A stretch of 64,000 nucleotides of DNA from Planococcus shixiaomingii (GCF_030413615.1 NZ_CP129236.1:976001-1040000); one strand, 5' to 3'. Counted from the first letter of the stretch, positions 34,927-44,392 are shown. Notes: a model not told the origin generated them from the sequence alone. Translations and numbers: made by a program.

Positions 34927-34962
34927 AAAAGGGCTATCCTCAATTAAGAGGATAGCCCTTTG
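34927..34962. terminator. Terminator of ilvD, possibly bidirectional
   Basis: AAAGGGCTATCCTC pairs with GAGGATAGCCCTTT around AATTAA. The minus-strand side also ends in TTTT, so it may terminate the minus-strand transcript from 35219. Confidence 0.8.
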
Positions 34963-35219
34963 AATTTGTAAGGTAACATAAAATAGTTTTGACTCAATTT
35001 TTCAACCCGTATAAACGGTGATCATTTCCATAGAAAGGTTTATCTTTCAGTGCCGCGGTCATGTGTTCCACTGGTGGCTTTCTAACTTAAGCAACGTAAA
35101 CCCTACCTTCTTTTACGTCCTTGCGATCCTCAAATCGCGCCAGTGTGAATAAGTATTCTCAAAAACTTTACGTAGAATGCCAGTATATCAAAATTTCTTG
35201 CCTGTTACCTTAATGTCAA
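34963..35219 (-). ncRNA. Possible structured small RNA, convergent to ilvD
   Basis: This 250-base stretch has no gene on either strand that I can recognise. Downstream of a strong minus-strand promoter it carries two perfect hairpins: GCGAT/ATCGC (35123-35138) and ACGTAAA/TTTACGT (35094-35118). Both sit inside a stem made by CCAGTG (35140-35145) and CACTGG (35069-35074). The RNA could end at the ilvD terminator, giving about 260-290 nt. A 22-codon frame (34994-35062) is also present without a good ribosome-binding site. I could not match it to 6S RNA, tmRNA, SRP RNA, RNase P RNA or a known riboswitch. Confidence 0.4.
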
Positions 35220-35226
35220 CTAACCA

Positions 35227-35255
35227 ATAATATCACCTATAGAAAGCTGTGTCAA
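35227..35255 (-). promoter_or_regulatory. Strong minus-strand promoter for the possible small RNA
   Basis: TTGACA (35250-35255 read on the minus strand), exactly 17 bases, then TATTAT (35227-35232) preceded by TGA as an extended -10. No minus-strand gene follows, which is why a small RNA is proposed. Confidence 0.65.
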
Positions 35256-35366
35256 TGTTTTAGTTCGGATATAAAACCTGTATGCCGTAATTCAGCTTTC
35301 ATTTATTGAAAACTCGCTCTTAGTGTATAATTGGACTTATTACTTAGTGTGGAAGGTGAGATTCAA

Positions 35367-36836
35367 ATGCAAAAACATTATACCGACGATAGTTTAGCTC
35401 TACATACGGACTTGTACCAAATCAACATGACTGAATCGTACTGGGCAGATGGAATGCATGAACGCAAAGCGGTGTTCGAACTGTTTTTCCGCAAACTGCC
35501 ATTTGGTAACGGTTACGCAATTTTTGCTGGGCTTGAACGCGTTTTGGATTATTTGAGGAATTTCCGCTTTTCCGATAGCGATCTCGAATACCTGCGGGAA
35601 GAAGTGGGATACAAAGAAGACTTTATCGATTATTTGAAGACGGTCCGCTTTACAGGAAACGTTTATTCGGTTGTCGAAGGTGAAGTAGTTTTTCAAAATG
35701 AACCGCTCCTTCGCATCGAAGCTCCTTTGGTCGAGGGACAATTGATCGAAACTGCGCTGCTGAATATCGTCAATTACCAAACGCTTATTGCGACAAAAGC
35801 TAGCCGCATTAAACAAATTGTAAAAGATGAACGCGTAATGGAATTTGGAACGAGACGCGCCCAGGAAATGGATGCGGCGATTTGGGGGACAAGAGCCGCT
35901 TTTATCGGAGGCCTTGAAGCGACTAGCAATGTCCGGGCAGGGAAAAAATTTGGAATTCCGGTTGCCGGAACGCACGCCCACTCGCTTGTACAAGCATATA
36001 AAAACGAATACGAAGCCTTCCATTCTTATGCAAAGCGCCATAAAAACTGCGTATTTTTGGTTGATACATATGATACGTTAAAATCTGGCTTGCCGATTGC
36101 AATTCAAGTAGCCAAGGAATTGGGAGATAAAATCAATTTTCAAGGCATCCGCTTAGATAGCGGGGACATCGCTTTTCTTTCAAAAGAAGCGCGCAAAATG
36201 CTGGATGAAGCAGGATTCCCAGACACTCAAATTGTGGTTTCCAATGATTTAGATGAATATACGATTCTAAACTTGAAAGCACAAGGCGCACGCGTTGATT
36301 CTTGGGGGATCGGCACTAAGTTAATTACGGCTTATGACCAGCCAGCGCTGGGAGCCGTTTATAAGTTGGTAGCGATTGAAAATGACCATGGCGAAATGGA
36401 AGATACAATTAAAATTTCCGGAAATGCGGAAAAAGTGACAACACCTGGATTGAAAAAAGTTTACCGCATCATAGATAGGGAAAACGGAAAATCAGAAGGG
36501 GATTATATTACGATGCAAGGTGAGAATCCAGCTTCTGAAAAACGCTTGAAAATGTTTCACCCGGTTCATACGTACGTATCGAAATTTGTAACGAATTTTG
36601 AGGCGGTTGATATTCACCAGCAGGTGGTCAAAGATGGCGAAATCGTCTATGAGAATCCACCGTTGCAAAAAATGCAGGAATATGCCAAAAACAGCTTGAG
36701 CCTTCTATGGGATGAATACAAGCGTTCTTTGAATCCGGAGGAATATCCAGTCGACTTGAGCCAAAAATGTTGGGATAACAAAATGCGCAACATTCAAGAA
36801 GTTAGAGATGCAATCCATCAATATTCAAGAGAATAG
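35367..36836 (+). CDS. pncB: Nicotinate phosphoribosyltransferase
   Basis: Converts nicotinate and PRPP to nicotinate mononucleotide, the entry step of NAD salvage. The 489-residue protein has the N-terminal HTDLYQINMTESYW, MEFGTRRAQEMDAA, GTHAHSLVQAY with the active-site His, GIRLDSGDI and the DSWGIGTKL phosphate-binding segment. ATG 35367 follows GGAAGGTGAG; the frame's earlier TTG at 35331 overlaps the TATAAT box (35326-35331), so it cannot be the start. nadE follows 12 bases later, forming a two-gene NAD unit. Confidence 0.95.
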   Translation: MQKHYTDDSLALHTDLYQINMTESYWADGMHERKAVFELFFRKLPFGNGYAIFAGLERVLDYLRNFRFSDSDLEYLREEVGYKEDFIDYLKTVRFTGNVYSVVEGEVVFQNEPLLRIEAPLVEGQLIETALLNIVNYQTLIATKASRIKQIVKDERVMEFGTRRAQEMDAAIWGTRAAFIGGLEATSNVRAGKKFGIPVAGTHAHSLVQAYKNEYEAFHSYAKRHKNCVFLVDTYDTLKSGLPIAIQVAKELGDKINFQGIRLDSGDIAFLSKEARKMLDEAGFPDTQIVVSNDLDEYTILNLKAQGARVDSWGIGTKLITAYDQPALGAVYKLVAIENDHGEMEDTIKISGNAEKVTTPGLKKVYRIIDRENGKSEGDYITMQGENPASEKRLKMFHPVHTYVSKFVTNFEAVDIHQQVVKDGEIVYENPPLQKMQEYAKNSLSLLWDEYKRSLNPEEYPVDLSQKCWDNKMRNIQEVRDAIHQYSRE

Positions 36837-36848
36837 AGGGGAATTTTA

Positions 36849-37676
36849 ATGTCAACGTTGCAACAGCAAATCATCGAAGAATTTAAAGTACAGCCTTCCA
36901 TCAACCCGCAAGAAGAAATAGAACGAACCATTTCTTTTCTTAAAAGCTATCTTCAGAAACATTCTTTCTTAAAGGGATTTGTGCTCGGGATTTCCGGAGG
37001 GCAGGATTCGACATTAATGGGGAAACTGGCACAGCTAGCTGTTAATGAACTCAACGAAGAAACTGGCGGAGAAAACTACGGTTTTCATGCGGTCCGTTTG
37101 CCATACGGCACTCAGTTTGATGAACATGATGCACAAGATGCGATCGATTTTATCCAGCCCACTAAAGTTTACACCGTTAACATTAAAGAAGCAGTGGATG
37201 CCAGTGAACGCGCGTTGAACGCAGCTGGCATTAAGTTGAGTGATTTTGCCAAAGGCAATGAAAAAGCGCGCGAACGGATGAAAGTCCAGTTTTCAATCGC
37301 AGCGATGCAAGGGCTAGTGGTATTAGGTACGGATCATGCAGCAGAAGCAATTACCGGGTTCTATACAAAATTTGGTGACGGGGCAGCTGATTTAACTCCA
37401 CTCTTCCGCTTGAACAAGCGCCAAGGGCGTTCGATGCTCAAGGAACTTGGCAGCCCGGAACATTTATACATGAAAATCCCGACAGCTGACTTAGAAGCTG
37501 ACAAACCGGCTATTCCGGATGAAGTGGCTTTAGGGTTAACGTACGATATGATTGATGATTACTTAGAAGGTAAAAAAATACCAAGAGACGCCCAAGAAAA
37601 ATTAGAGGGCTATTATTTAAAAACACAACATAAACGCCATTTGCCAATTACAGTTTTTGATGATTTTTGGAAATAG
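36849..37676 (+). CDS. nadE: NAD+ synthetase, ammonia-dependent
   Basis: Completes NAD synthesis by amidating nicotinate adenine dinucleotide with ATP and ammonia. The 275-residue protein has the PP-loop [12 protein letters not shown] (about residues 46-57), RLPYGTQ and [23 protein letters not shown]. There is no N-terminal nitrilase domain, so it uses free ammonia. It is co-transcribed with pncB and ends at a terminator. Confidence 0.96.
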   Translation: MSTLQQQIIEEFKVQPSINPQEEIERTISFLKSYLQKHSFLKGFVLGISGGQDSTLMGKLAQLAVNELNEETGGENYGFHAVRLPYGTQFDEHDAQDAIDFIQPTKVYTVNIKEAVDASERALNAAGIKLSDFAKGNEKARERMKVQFSIAAMQGLVVLGTDHAAEAITGFYTKFGDGAADLTPLFRLNKRQGRSMLKELGSPEHLYMKIPTADLEADKPAIPDEVALGLTYDMIDDYLEGKKIPRDAQEKLEGYYLKTQHKRHLPITVFDDFWK

Positions 37677-37683
37677 CCATTTA

Positions 37684-37715
37684 GAACAGAGCTGCTTTTA
37701 TAGAGCTCTGTTTTT
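37684..37715 (+). terminator. Terminator of pncB-nadE
   Basis: ACAGAGCT pairs with AGCTCTGT around a 10-base loop, followed by TTTTTAT. Confidence 0.85.
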
Positions 37716-37749
37716 ATTTGGGAAAAACTCGATTTAAAGGTTGAGACAG

Positions 37750-37778
37750 TTGAGTTCTGACCCGGAATTCGTTATGCT
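37750..37778 (+). promoter_or_regulatory. Promoter of the yeaC-yeaD-yebA operon
   Basis: TTGAGT (37750-37755), 17-base spacer, TATGCT (37773-37778), 58 bases before the MoxR start. Confidence 0.55.
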
Positions 37779-37836
37779 AGATGATAATAATGTTGCAATT
37801 TTCAAACAGATACAGTTATTCATTGGGGGAGTTAGG

Positions 37837-38787
37837 ATGAAGGCACAAGAACGATTAGAAAAAGTGATTGATAATATAGAAAAAGTTATCATTGGCAAAC
37901 GGAATATTGCCGAATTGAGTATCGTGGCAATGTTATCGCATGGCCACGTCTTGCTTGAAGACGTCCCTGGAGTCGGAAAAACGATGTTGGTAAGAGCATT
38001 GGCGAAGTCGGTAGGGGCGGATTTTAAGCGCATACAATTCACACCGGATCTTCTTCCTTCTGATGTAATTGGGGTATCCATCTATAACCCAAAAGACATG
38101 GAGTTTCATTTTCGCCCCGGACCGATCATGGGGAACATCGTGTTAGCTGATGAAATCAACCGGACTTCTCCGAAAACGCAGTCTTCGTTGCTTGAAGCGA
38201 TGGAAGAGGCGTCAGTAACTATTGACGGTGTAACGATGCAAATTCCGAAACCGTTTTTTGTTATGGCGACTCAAAACCCTATTGAATATGAAGGAACGTA
38301 CCCATTGCCGGAAGCCCAGCTTGATCGCTTTTTGCTGAAAATAAAAATGGGTTATCCAAGTTCAAAAGAAGAAATGGAAGTATTGAGCAGAGCTCAAATT
38401 TCTGCTCCCATTGAAGATTTGCAAACGGTTATTACGCTCGAAGAAGTACTCCAGCTGCAAGAAGAAGCGAAGTTGGTGAAAGTCGACGAAACCATTCGCA
38501 GTTATATTGTGGACTTGGCCCGGCAGACACGTGTTGAACCTTATGTTTATTTAGGAGTCAGTCCGCGAGGCTCAATTGCTTTGATGAAAGCCTCGCAAGC
38601 TTATGCCATGCTCAAAGGCCGGGATTATGTGACACCGGATGATGTCCAGCACTTGGCGAAATTTGTCTTTGGCCACCGCATCATGCTGCGTTCTGAAGCC
38701 CGCTATGACGGGGTGACTGCAGAAGAAATTACAGATCGGATTTTAGCGAAGACCCGTGTGCCGGTTCAAAGGTATGTCCGCCAATGA
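37837..38787 (+). CDS. yeaC: MoxR-family AAA ATPase
   Basis: A 316-residue AAA+ ATPase of the MoxR branch, a chaperone-like partner of the adjacent DUF58 protein. Walker A is VPGVGKTMLVRAL, Walker B IVLADEINRTSPKTQSSLLEAME, sensor 1 VMATQNPIEYEGTYPLPEAQLDRF, and YLGVSPRGSIALMKASQA follows in the lid domain. The ATG follows GGGGGAG; the frame upstream overlaps the promoter. It overlaps the next gene by four bases. The MoxR-DUF58-transglutaminase-guaA order is that of Bacillus subtilis. Confidence 0.92.
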   Translation: MKAQERLEKVIDNIEKVIIGKRNIAELSIVAMLSHGHVLLEDVPGVGKTMLVRALAKSVGADFKRIQFTPDLLPSDVIGVSIYNPKDMEFHFRPGPIMGNIVLADEINRTSPKTQSSLLEAMEEASVTIDGVTMQIPKPFFVMATQNPIEYEGTYPLPEAQLDRFLLKIKMGYPSSKEEMEVLSRAQISAPIEDLQTVITLEEVLQLQEEAKLVKVDETIRSYIVDLARQTRVEPYVYLGVSPRGSIALMKASQAYAMLKGRDYVTPDDVQHLAKFVFGHRIMLRSEARYDGVTAEEITDRILAKTRVPVQRYVRQ

Positions 38788-39998
38788 GTCAAATGAAAAA
38801 ATTTCTTGATCTATGGGGAAGGCTGGTTTTTGTACTGGCAATCCTTGTACTTACGTTTTCGTTTGCCATGTTCCAAGGTGGCTTTGTCAGCTGGTTTATT
38901 TTTTACATGGCACTTCCTTTTGCACTTTACTCCTTATTGTTGACGTTTTATCCACTGCAAGACATTCAAATGTCCCGTAAAATCCACACCGTCCAAATAC
39001 GGAAAGGCGGCAATTTTTCAGCTACGATTGATATTCGGCGCTCAGTCCCTTTTCCTTTGTTGTATACAGTTCTCAGCGAAAAAACTCATTCGAGCGCTTT
39101 GAAAAAACGAATTGAAGACGAACGAAAAAATATGTTAGTGCCCGGATTCCGGAGATCCTATTCTTGGACATATGAAATCGAAAATATGCCAAGGGGGGAA
39201 CATGTTTTAGAAGGGGTTCAAATCGAAATCGGGGATTTCTTTGGCTGGGTAAAAAAATCGCGGCTTTTGCCGTTAAAGCAAGTTGTCCTTGTCTATCCCA
39301 ATACGGTCGAGATGGCTTATCGCCCAATGGAATCCAGATATGACCAAGGGGCAATGGCGGCTCCTTTTACGCTTGTTAAAGATACATCCACCGCAACTGG
39401 CATAAGAGATTATCATCCAGGCGACCGGGTATCATGGATTCACTGGAAATCGTTTGCCCGTACACAAACGATGCGAACGAAAGAATTTGAAGACCGGCAG
39501 TCCCAAGATGTGTTCTTGCTTGATGACCGGCTGCCTTCCGAAAAGTTTGAAACGCAAATTGAGTTAGTGGCTTCTATATTGCAAGCGATCGTCCGGTCCC
39601 ACTCCAGTGTCTCGTACTTATCGATCGGCGTAACTAGAGATTATTTTCCGATTATCCAAACGGAAGAGCATTTGCAGCGAGTCATGTACCATTTGACGAA
39701 AGTTCAAGCTGATTTAGAAAAACCTGTTGAAGAAGCAGTTGTCCAAGATTTGATGCAAGTAAAAGCATCCAGTTTACTGTACATTACTAGCCGTTTGACG
39801 ATGGATATGATTTCTACTATCCAGCGGAATGTAAAACATTTAAATACATGCATGTGTCTGGTAGTTATGAATAAAGGCGAAAAAATTTCTCCTGAAGATG
39901 AAGTGACGCACCAGTTTGCCCGTTCTAAAGGGTTTATCGTGAAAAGAATCGGCCCGGAAAACTTTTCATCGGTGTTTACGGAGGTGAGCCGAAATTGA
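38784..39998 (+). CDS. yeaD: DUF58 domain membrane protein
   Basis: A 404-residue protein with two N-terminal membrane helices (about residues 12-55) and a DUF58 motif block YHPGDRVSWIHWKSFARTQTMRTKEFED near residue 215. The following region resembles a von Willebrand A-like fold (VFLLDDRL). DUF58 proteins work with MoxR ATPases, apparently in assembly or activation of other proteins, but the client is not known. It overlaps both neighbours by four bases, so the three genes are translationally linked. Confidence 0.88.
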   Translation: MSQMKKFLDLWGRLVFVLAILVLTFSFAMFQGGFVSWFIFYMALPFALYSLLLTFYPLQDIQMSRKIHTVQIRKGGNFSATIDIRRSVPFPLLYTVLSEKTHSSALKKRIEDERKNMLVPGFRRSYSWTYEIENMPRGEHVLEGVQIEIGDFFGWVKKSRLLPLKQVVLVYPNTVEMAYRPMESRYDQGAMAAPFTLVKDTSTATGIRDYHPGDRVSWIHWKSFARTQTMRTKEFEDRQSQDVFLLDDRLPSEKFETQIELVASILQAIVRSHSSVSYLSIGVTRDYFPIIQTEEHLQRVMYHLTKVQADLEKPVEEAVVQDLMQVKASSLLYITSRLTMDMISTIQRNVKHLNTCMCLVVMNKGEKISPEDEVTHQFARSKGFIVKRIGPENFSSVFTEVSRN

Positions 39999-42184
39999 AT
40001 AACATACGAAAAAACAAAGTGTTTATGGCGGTTTTGTATGTACTGGTCTTTTTGTTGTTGGCCGAATGGCTAACGCCGGTAATGTCGTTGACGGATACTG
40101 CTCATAAATCACTTTTTCTTATATTTATCGGATTAGGATTGGTAATGGCTTTAACAGGAGTGCCTTGGTGGTTCTCGGGTCCTATTAAAATATTCTATAT
40201 TCTATGGTTTATTGTTTACGTATATACAGGACAAGCTTTCTTTTCTAATAGCTCAATTGTTTTTCTGTGGTCGGATTTTACAGTGAATTTTATCGCATTA
40301 ACTTCCCAGAATTGGGCGGAAACAACAGATGTTTTTAGGACTGTTCTGTTTTTTGCCTTATTGTGGATGGCCGTCTATTTAATCCATTATTGGGTGAGTT
40401 TCCGCCTGAGCATCTTTTTATTTTATTTATTGACGGTGGTTTTTATCGCAGTTTTGGATACATTCAGTCCATACACGGGTGATACTGCCATTATCCGTAT
40501 TATGGTCATTGGTTTGATGCTAGCGGGGCTGCTGCATTTGGCGCGATGGATTGAAACGCATCGCATCCCGGTCCGAACCGAGAAAATTGCAGCATATGTC
40601 ATTCCGTTATTTCTCATGGTAGCTGCTTCGACCGCGGTAGCTTTGTATTTGCCAAAGTCCGGCCCGATTTGGCCCGACCCGGTTCCTTACATCACTTCTT
40701 TTTCAGGAGAAGCGGGTACTGGACCTGGGGGAACAATCGGCAGAATCGGCTATGGAGTGGACGATTCACAGCTAGGGGGTTCATTCATTGGCGACGACAC
40801 ACCCGTATTCCGGGCGGAAGTTGAAAATGGGCAATACTGGAAAGTGGAATCGAAAGACTTTTATACAACAAAAGGATGGAGAATAACAAGAAATGTCGGC
40901 GACACGTTCGTGTATGCCAATGATGAGCAGGTAGACACGGATTTTACTCCTGGAGACCCGGAAGATGAAGCTACTGCACTTTTAGCGATGGAACAAGATT
41001 TTCCGTTTGTTCTTTACCCGTACGGCACGAAATCGTTTGTGATGAATGAAGCGCCAAATTATCAATATGATACGGCTGATCAGCGGTTTGAAACGTTTCT
41101 TGAAGGAACTGTTTTTGAGCCAAACCTTTACGAAGTGAAATTTTCCGAACCGACGTTCAGTCTGACTGCCTTGCAAGAAACTTCAGTAGAAGACTTGGAA
41201 GAGTTGCCTGCGGAGTTTGACCGCTTTGTCCAGTTGCCAGACGAATTGCCGCAGCGAGTAAAAGATTTGGCGGTGGAAATAACAGAGGGCTCAGATAGCG
41301 TGTATGACAAAACACGGGCAATTGAACGATATTTCAGCAATAATGATTTTGAATATAGTCAGCAAGACATTCCGATACCGGAAGAAGGACAAGATTACGT
41401 AGATCAATTTTTGTTTGAAACAAAGCGAGGATATTGTGATAACTTTTCAACTTCTATGGTGGTATTATTGCGATCGCTGGATATTCCAGCTCGCTGGGTA
41501 AAAGGCTTTAACGAAGGGGAATTGATTAAAGCAGAAGATGGGCCGGATATTTACGAAATCACCAACAACAATGCTCACTCGTGGGTAGAGGCATATATGC
41601 CGGGTGTTGGATGGATGCTTTTTGAACCGACCATCGGTTTTACCGGTGCAGCAGATGTTGACTTTGACTTAGAGACAGGTGTAAACACTCCGGAAGATGT
41701 AGAAATGCCTGATCGTCCAGACCCGCTTGAACCGGAACAGCCGGAAGTTGATGCAGCGGGAACGGAAAGTACAGGGCCATCAATCAGTGATCGTATAAAT
41801 GCGTTCTTTACAGAAAACAAAGCTAAAATAGTGTGGAGTCTGATTGGCATTGCGCTCCTATCGGCATTCCTCTTTAAGATGCGCAGCAAATGGATGCCAA
41901 AAGTGTTGATTCCATATTACCGCACACGCAGTGGAGGGGCCCAAACTTTTGAGAAAGCGTATTTAAGGTTGTTAAAACAGCTGGATCTTTATGGCATTAA
42001 GCGTCGAGAAGGGCAAACTTTACAATCTTACGCCGCGTACATTGATACGTTTTTCGGTACACATGAGATGTCTAACTTAACTGTTGCTTATGAACGTTCC
42101 ATATACGGGGGAAATAGTGATTCTATCAACTGGCATGAACTGAAGGAAAGTTGGGAAAATTTAATCAATCGTACAAGCGGTTGA
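39995..42184 (+). CDS. yebA: Membrane protein with transglutaminase-like domain
   Basis: A 729-residue protein with five or six N-terminal membrane helices (about residues 10-215), an extracellular linker, a transglutaminase-like domain with Cys in RGYCDNFSTSMVVLLRSLDIPAR and His in NNNAHSWVEAYMPG plus the following Asp/Glu-rich EPT strand, one further helix (about 605-625) and a cytoplasmic DUF4129-type tail (YLRLLKQLDLYGIKRREGQTLQSYAA). The start TTG is preceded by GGAGGTGAG. Last gene of the three-gene unit; guaA's riboswitch follows directly. Confidence 0.9.
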   Translation: MNNIRKNKVFMAVLYVLVFLLLAEWLTPVMSLTDTAHKSLFLIFIGLGLVMALTGVPWWFSGPIKIFYILWFIVYVYTGQAFFSNSSIVFLWSDFTVNFIALTSQNWAETTDVFRTVLFFALLWMAVYLIHYWVSFRLSIFLFYLLTVVFIAVLDTFSPYTGDTAIIRIMVIGLMLAGLLHLARWIETHRIPVRTEKIAAYVIPLFLMVAASTAVALYLPKSGPIWPDPVPYITSFSGEAGTGPGGTIGRIGYGVDDSQLGGSFIGDDTPVFRAEVENGQYWKVESKDFYTTKGWRITRNVGDTFVYANDEQVDTDFTPGDPEDEATALLAMEQDFPFVLYPYGTKSFVMNEAPNYQYDTADQRFETFLEGTVFEPNLYEVKFSEPTFSLTALQETSVEDLEELPAEFDRFVQLPDELPQRVKDLAVEITEGSDSVYDKTRAIERYFSNNDFEYSQQDIPIPEEGQDYVDQFLFETKRGYCDNFSTSMVVLLRSLDIPARWVKGFNEGELIKAEDGPDIYEITNNNAHSWVEAYMPGVGWMLFEPTIGFTGAADVDFDLETGVNTPEDVEMPDRPDPLEPEQPEVDAAGTESTGPSISDRINAFFTENKAKIVWSLIGIALLSAFLFKMRSKWMPKVLIPYYRTRSGGAQTFEKAYLRLLKQLDLYGIKRREGQTLQSYAAYIDTFFGTHEMSNLTVAYERSIYGGNSDSINWHELKESWENLINRTSG

Positions 42185-42209
42185 TTTTGAAATGCATAGC
42201 TTGTACAAT
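42181..42209 (+). promoter_or_regulatory. guaA promoter
   Basis: TTGATT (42181-42186), 17-base spacer, TACAAT (42204-42209). It begins on the yebA stop codon region. No PurR box is visible near it. Confidence 0.6.
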
Positions 42210-42233
42210 TGAGAAAATTATAAATTACAAGTG

Positions 42234-42305
42234 CCCTCGTATATGTCCGATGATATGGATCGGATGTCTCTACCAAGTCCCCGGAAATGACTTGACTATG
42301 AAGGT
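42234..42305 (+). promoter_or_regulatory. Guanine-type purine riboswitch aptamer upstream of guaA
   Basis: The conserved core is visible: TATATGTCCGATGATATGG, the TCTCTACCAAG turn, the CCGGAAA loop and GACTATGA closing P1. The base corresponding to position 74 is C (GACTATG, not GATTATG), which selects guanine or hypoxanthine. Binding should favour the terminator at 42359, lowering guaA when guanine is abundant. Confidence 0.93.
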
Positions 42306-42358
42306 GGATGCCGCATGCTTTTTTGGTGCGCGCATTCACTTTTTTGATGTAGAGCAGG

Positions 42359-42389
42359 AGAACGCGAGAACTATTTTCGCGTTCTTTTG
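42359..42389 (+). terminator. Riboswitch expression-platform terminator before guaA
   Basis: AGAACGCGA pairs with TCGCGTTCT around a 9-base loop, then TTTTG. It lies between the aptamer and the guaA ribosome-binding site. Confidence 0.85.
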
Positions 42390-42428
42390 TTATTATGAGA
42401 ACTTAATTTAATAGAAGAGGTGTAGATG

Positions 42429-43982
42429 ATGCCAGTTAGTCCAATGTTAAAAGAGCAAAAGAAAATCGTCGTCTTAGATTTCGGCAGCCAGTATAACCAG
42501 TTGATCACTCGACGTATTCGTGAAATCGGTGTTTACAGCGAATTGCATCCACACACCGTTACAGCTGAAGAAATTAAAGAAATGAACGCAACGGGCATTA
42601 TTTTCTCAGGTGGACCTAATTCAGTTTACGATAAAAACGCGTTTTCAGTAGATGATGCGATTTTTGAAATGGGCCTTCCGATTTTAGGTATTTGCTACGG
42701 CATGCAATTGATGGCGCTGCACTTGAACGGCAAAGTGGAGAAAGCGCAAAACCGTGAATACGGCAAAGCGGAACTTCAGCTGACTAAAGAAACGAAATTG
42801 TTCCAAGGCTTGCCGGAAGAACAAATCGTTTGGATGAGCCATGGCGACTTAGTGACGGCAGCTCCTCCGGGATTCGATGTTATCGGTACAAGTGCAAGCT
42901 GTCCAATTGCTTCAATGGCTGACGAATCACGCGGTTTTTACGGTGTTCAGTTCCATCCGGAAGTTCGCCACTCAATTTACGGCAACGAACTGCTGCGCCA
43001 ATTTGTCTTTGACGTTTGCGGCATGGCCGCAGATTGGTCAATGGAAAACTACATCGAACTTGAAATTGAAAAAATTCGCGAAGAAGTGGGCGACAAAAAA
43101 GTTCTTTGCGCGCTTAGCGGCGGGGTAGACTCTTCGGTTGTAGCTGTATTGATCCATAGAGCGATCGGTGATCAATTGACTTGTATGTTCGTTGACCACG
43201 GATTGTTGCGTAAAGGCGAAGCGGAAAGTGTCATGAAAACTTTTGCTGATGGCTTCAACATGAATGTCATTAAAATTGATGCCCGTGACCGCTTCATGAA
43301 GAAACTTGAAGGCGTAACGGATCCAGAAACAAAACGCAAAATTATCGGCAACGAATTTATCTATGTATTTGATGATGAAGCTTCTAAACTTGAAGGCATG
43401 GATTTCTTAGCACAAGGAACTTTATATACGGATATTATCGAAAGCGGTACAACAACTGCACAAACGATCAAATCTCACCACAACGTTGGCGGTTTGCCGG
43501 AAGACATGCAGTTTAAGTTGATAGAACCGTTGAATACATTGTTCAAAGATGAAGTGCGCGTCCTTGGAGCAGAACTTGGCATGCCCGATGAAATCGTTTG
43601 GCGCCAGCCGTTCCCAGGCCCGGGACTCGGCATCCGTATTATGGGTGCTGTAACTGAAGAGAAACTGAATATCGTACGCGAATCGGATTGGATTTTGCGC
43701 GAAGAAATTAAAAAAGCTGGATTGGACCGCGACATTTGGCAGTATTTCACCGTACTTCCGGATATTCGCAGCGTTGGCGTAATGGGCGATGCCCGTACGT
43801 ACGATTATGCAATTGGTATTCGTGCAGTTACTTCCATTGATGGAATGACATCTGATTGGGCGCGTATCCCTTGGGATGTACTAGAGAAAATCAGCGTCCG
43901 TCTAGTTAACGAAGTTGAGCACATCAACCGTGTGCTGTACGATATCACGAGTAAGCCACCAGCAACAATAGAATGGGAATAG
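42429..43982 (+). CDS. guaA: GMP synthase (glutamine-hydrolysing)
   Basis: Converts XMP to GMP with ATP and glutamine. The 517 residues have the class I amidotransferase domain first (catalytic Cys in GICYGMQLM, then the His/Glu pair in QFHPEVRHS). The PP-loop ATP domain follows ([13 protein letters not shown]), and the dimerisation domain ends in [11 protein letters not shown] 42429 is six bases after AGAGGTG; ATG 42426 is an alternative. Control by the guanine riboswitch upstream fits its role. Confidence 0.97.
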   Translation: MPVSPMLKEQKKIVVLDFGSQYNQLITRRIREIGVYSELHPHTVTAEEIKEMNATGIIFSGGPNSVYDKNAFSVDDAIFEMGLPILGICYGMQLMALHLNGKVEKAQNREYGKAELQLTKETKLFQGLPEEQIVWMSHGDLVTAAPPGFDVIGTSASCPIASMADESRGFYGVQFHPEVRHSIYGNELLRQFVFDVCGMAADWSMENYIELEIEKIREEVGDKKVLCALSGGVDSSVVAVLIHRAIGDQLTCMFVDHGLLRKGEAESVMKTFADGFNMNVIKIDARDRFMKKLEGVTDPETKRKIIGNEFIYVFDDEASKLEGMDFLAQGTLYTDIIESGTTTAQTIKSHHNVGGLPEDMQFKLIEPLNTLFKDEVRVLGAELGMPDEIVWRQPFPGPGLGIRIMGAVTEEKLNIVRESDWILREEIKKAGLDRDIWQYFTVLPDIRSVGVMGDARTYDYAIGIRAVTSIDGMTSDWARIPWDVLEKISVRLVNEVEHINRVLYDITSKPPATIEWE

Positions 43983-43997
43983 AATAAAAGATAAAGG

Positions 43998-44042
43998 ATT
44001 CCTTCTTTTATGCGTTCATTGCATAACAGGAGGAATTTTTAT
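43998..44042 (+). terminator. Terminator of guaA
   Basis: ATTCCTTC pairs imperfectly with GGAGGAAT, with an inner TGC/GCA stem, followed by TTTTTAT. Confidence 0.65.
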
Positions 44043-44071
44043 AAGAAGTAGTAAAAACCAATTTCTTTTAA

Positions 44072-44136
44072 AGTTGTTCGTATTTATAAAGAACTTACGA
44101 ACTTTAATCTTAAATATTATTTTATTGTTCGTGTTT
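44072..44136 (+). promoter_or_regulatory. PurR boxes upstream of pbuG
   Basis: Three matches to the PurR box (AWWWnCGAACWWT): ATTT-side inverted copy at 44072-44085, ACTTACGAACTTT at 44093-44105 and inverted ATTGTTCGTGTTT at 44124-44136. The last two are oriented toward each other, with CGAA and TTCG starting 30 bases apart, the same as upstream of purE. PurR would repress when PRPP is low. Confidence 0.75.
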
Positions 44137-44140
44137 TATA

Positions 44141-44169
44141 TTGTTTAATACACTCAAAGATGTTATTCT
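44141..44169 (+). promoter_or_regulatory. pbuG promoter
   Basis: TTGTTT (44141-44146), 17-base spacer, TATTCT (44164-44169), immediately downstream of the PurR boxes and upstream of the aptamer. Confidence 0.6.
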
Positions 44170-44187
44170 ACAAAAGAAATTAAATAA

Positions 44188-44262
44188 CGTTGTCGTATAA
44201 TGTCGGGGATAAGGCCCGAAAGTTTCTACCGAGTTACCGTAAATGACTCGACTACGATTTTC
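44188..44262 (+). promoter_or_regulatory. Guanine-type purine riboswitch aptamer upstream of pbuG
   Basis: Core elements: GTCGTATAATGTCGGGGATA, TTTCTACCGAG, CCGTAAATGA and CGACTACGA. The P1 strands TCGTA and TACGA pair. The C in GACTACG marks guanine specificity. The terminator at 44322 is its likely switch. Confidence 0.92.
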
Positions 44263-44321
44263 ATCCGCTTTTTATTAAAGCTGGATACCTTTCTAATTGT
44301 TAAATGTGAAAGGGTAAATCG

Positions 44322-44357
44322 AACGCATACGGCAAACTGCTGTATGCGTTTTTCTTT
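44322..44357 (+). terminator. Riboswitch terminator before pbuG
   Basis: AACGCATAC pairs with GTATGCGTT, then TTTCTTTT, 36 bases before the ATG. Confidence 0.85.
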
Positions 44358-44392
44358 TATAGCATGTGTGCGACAACACACGGAGGAAGAAC

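Noticed and set aside
34994..35062. A 22-codon minus-strand ORF (MTAALKDKPFYGNDHRLYGL and two more residues)
   Set aside because: No good ribosome-binding site; not listed as a gene, although mentioned with the possible RNA.
35035..35085. Resemblance to a T-box (TGG...ACCGCGG on the minus strand)
   Set aside because: The motif is interrupted by extra bases, the specifier stem is absent and no aminoacyl-tRNA or amino-acid gene follows.
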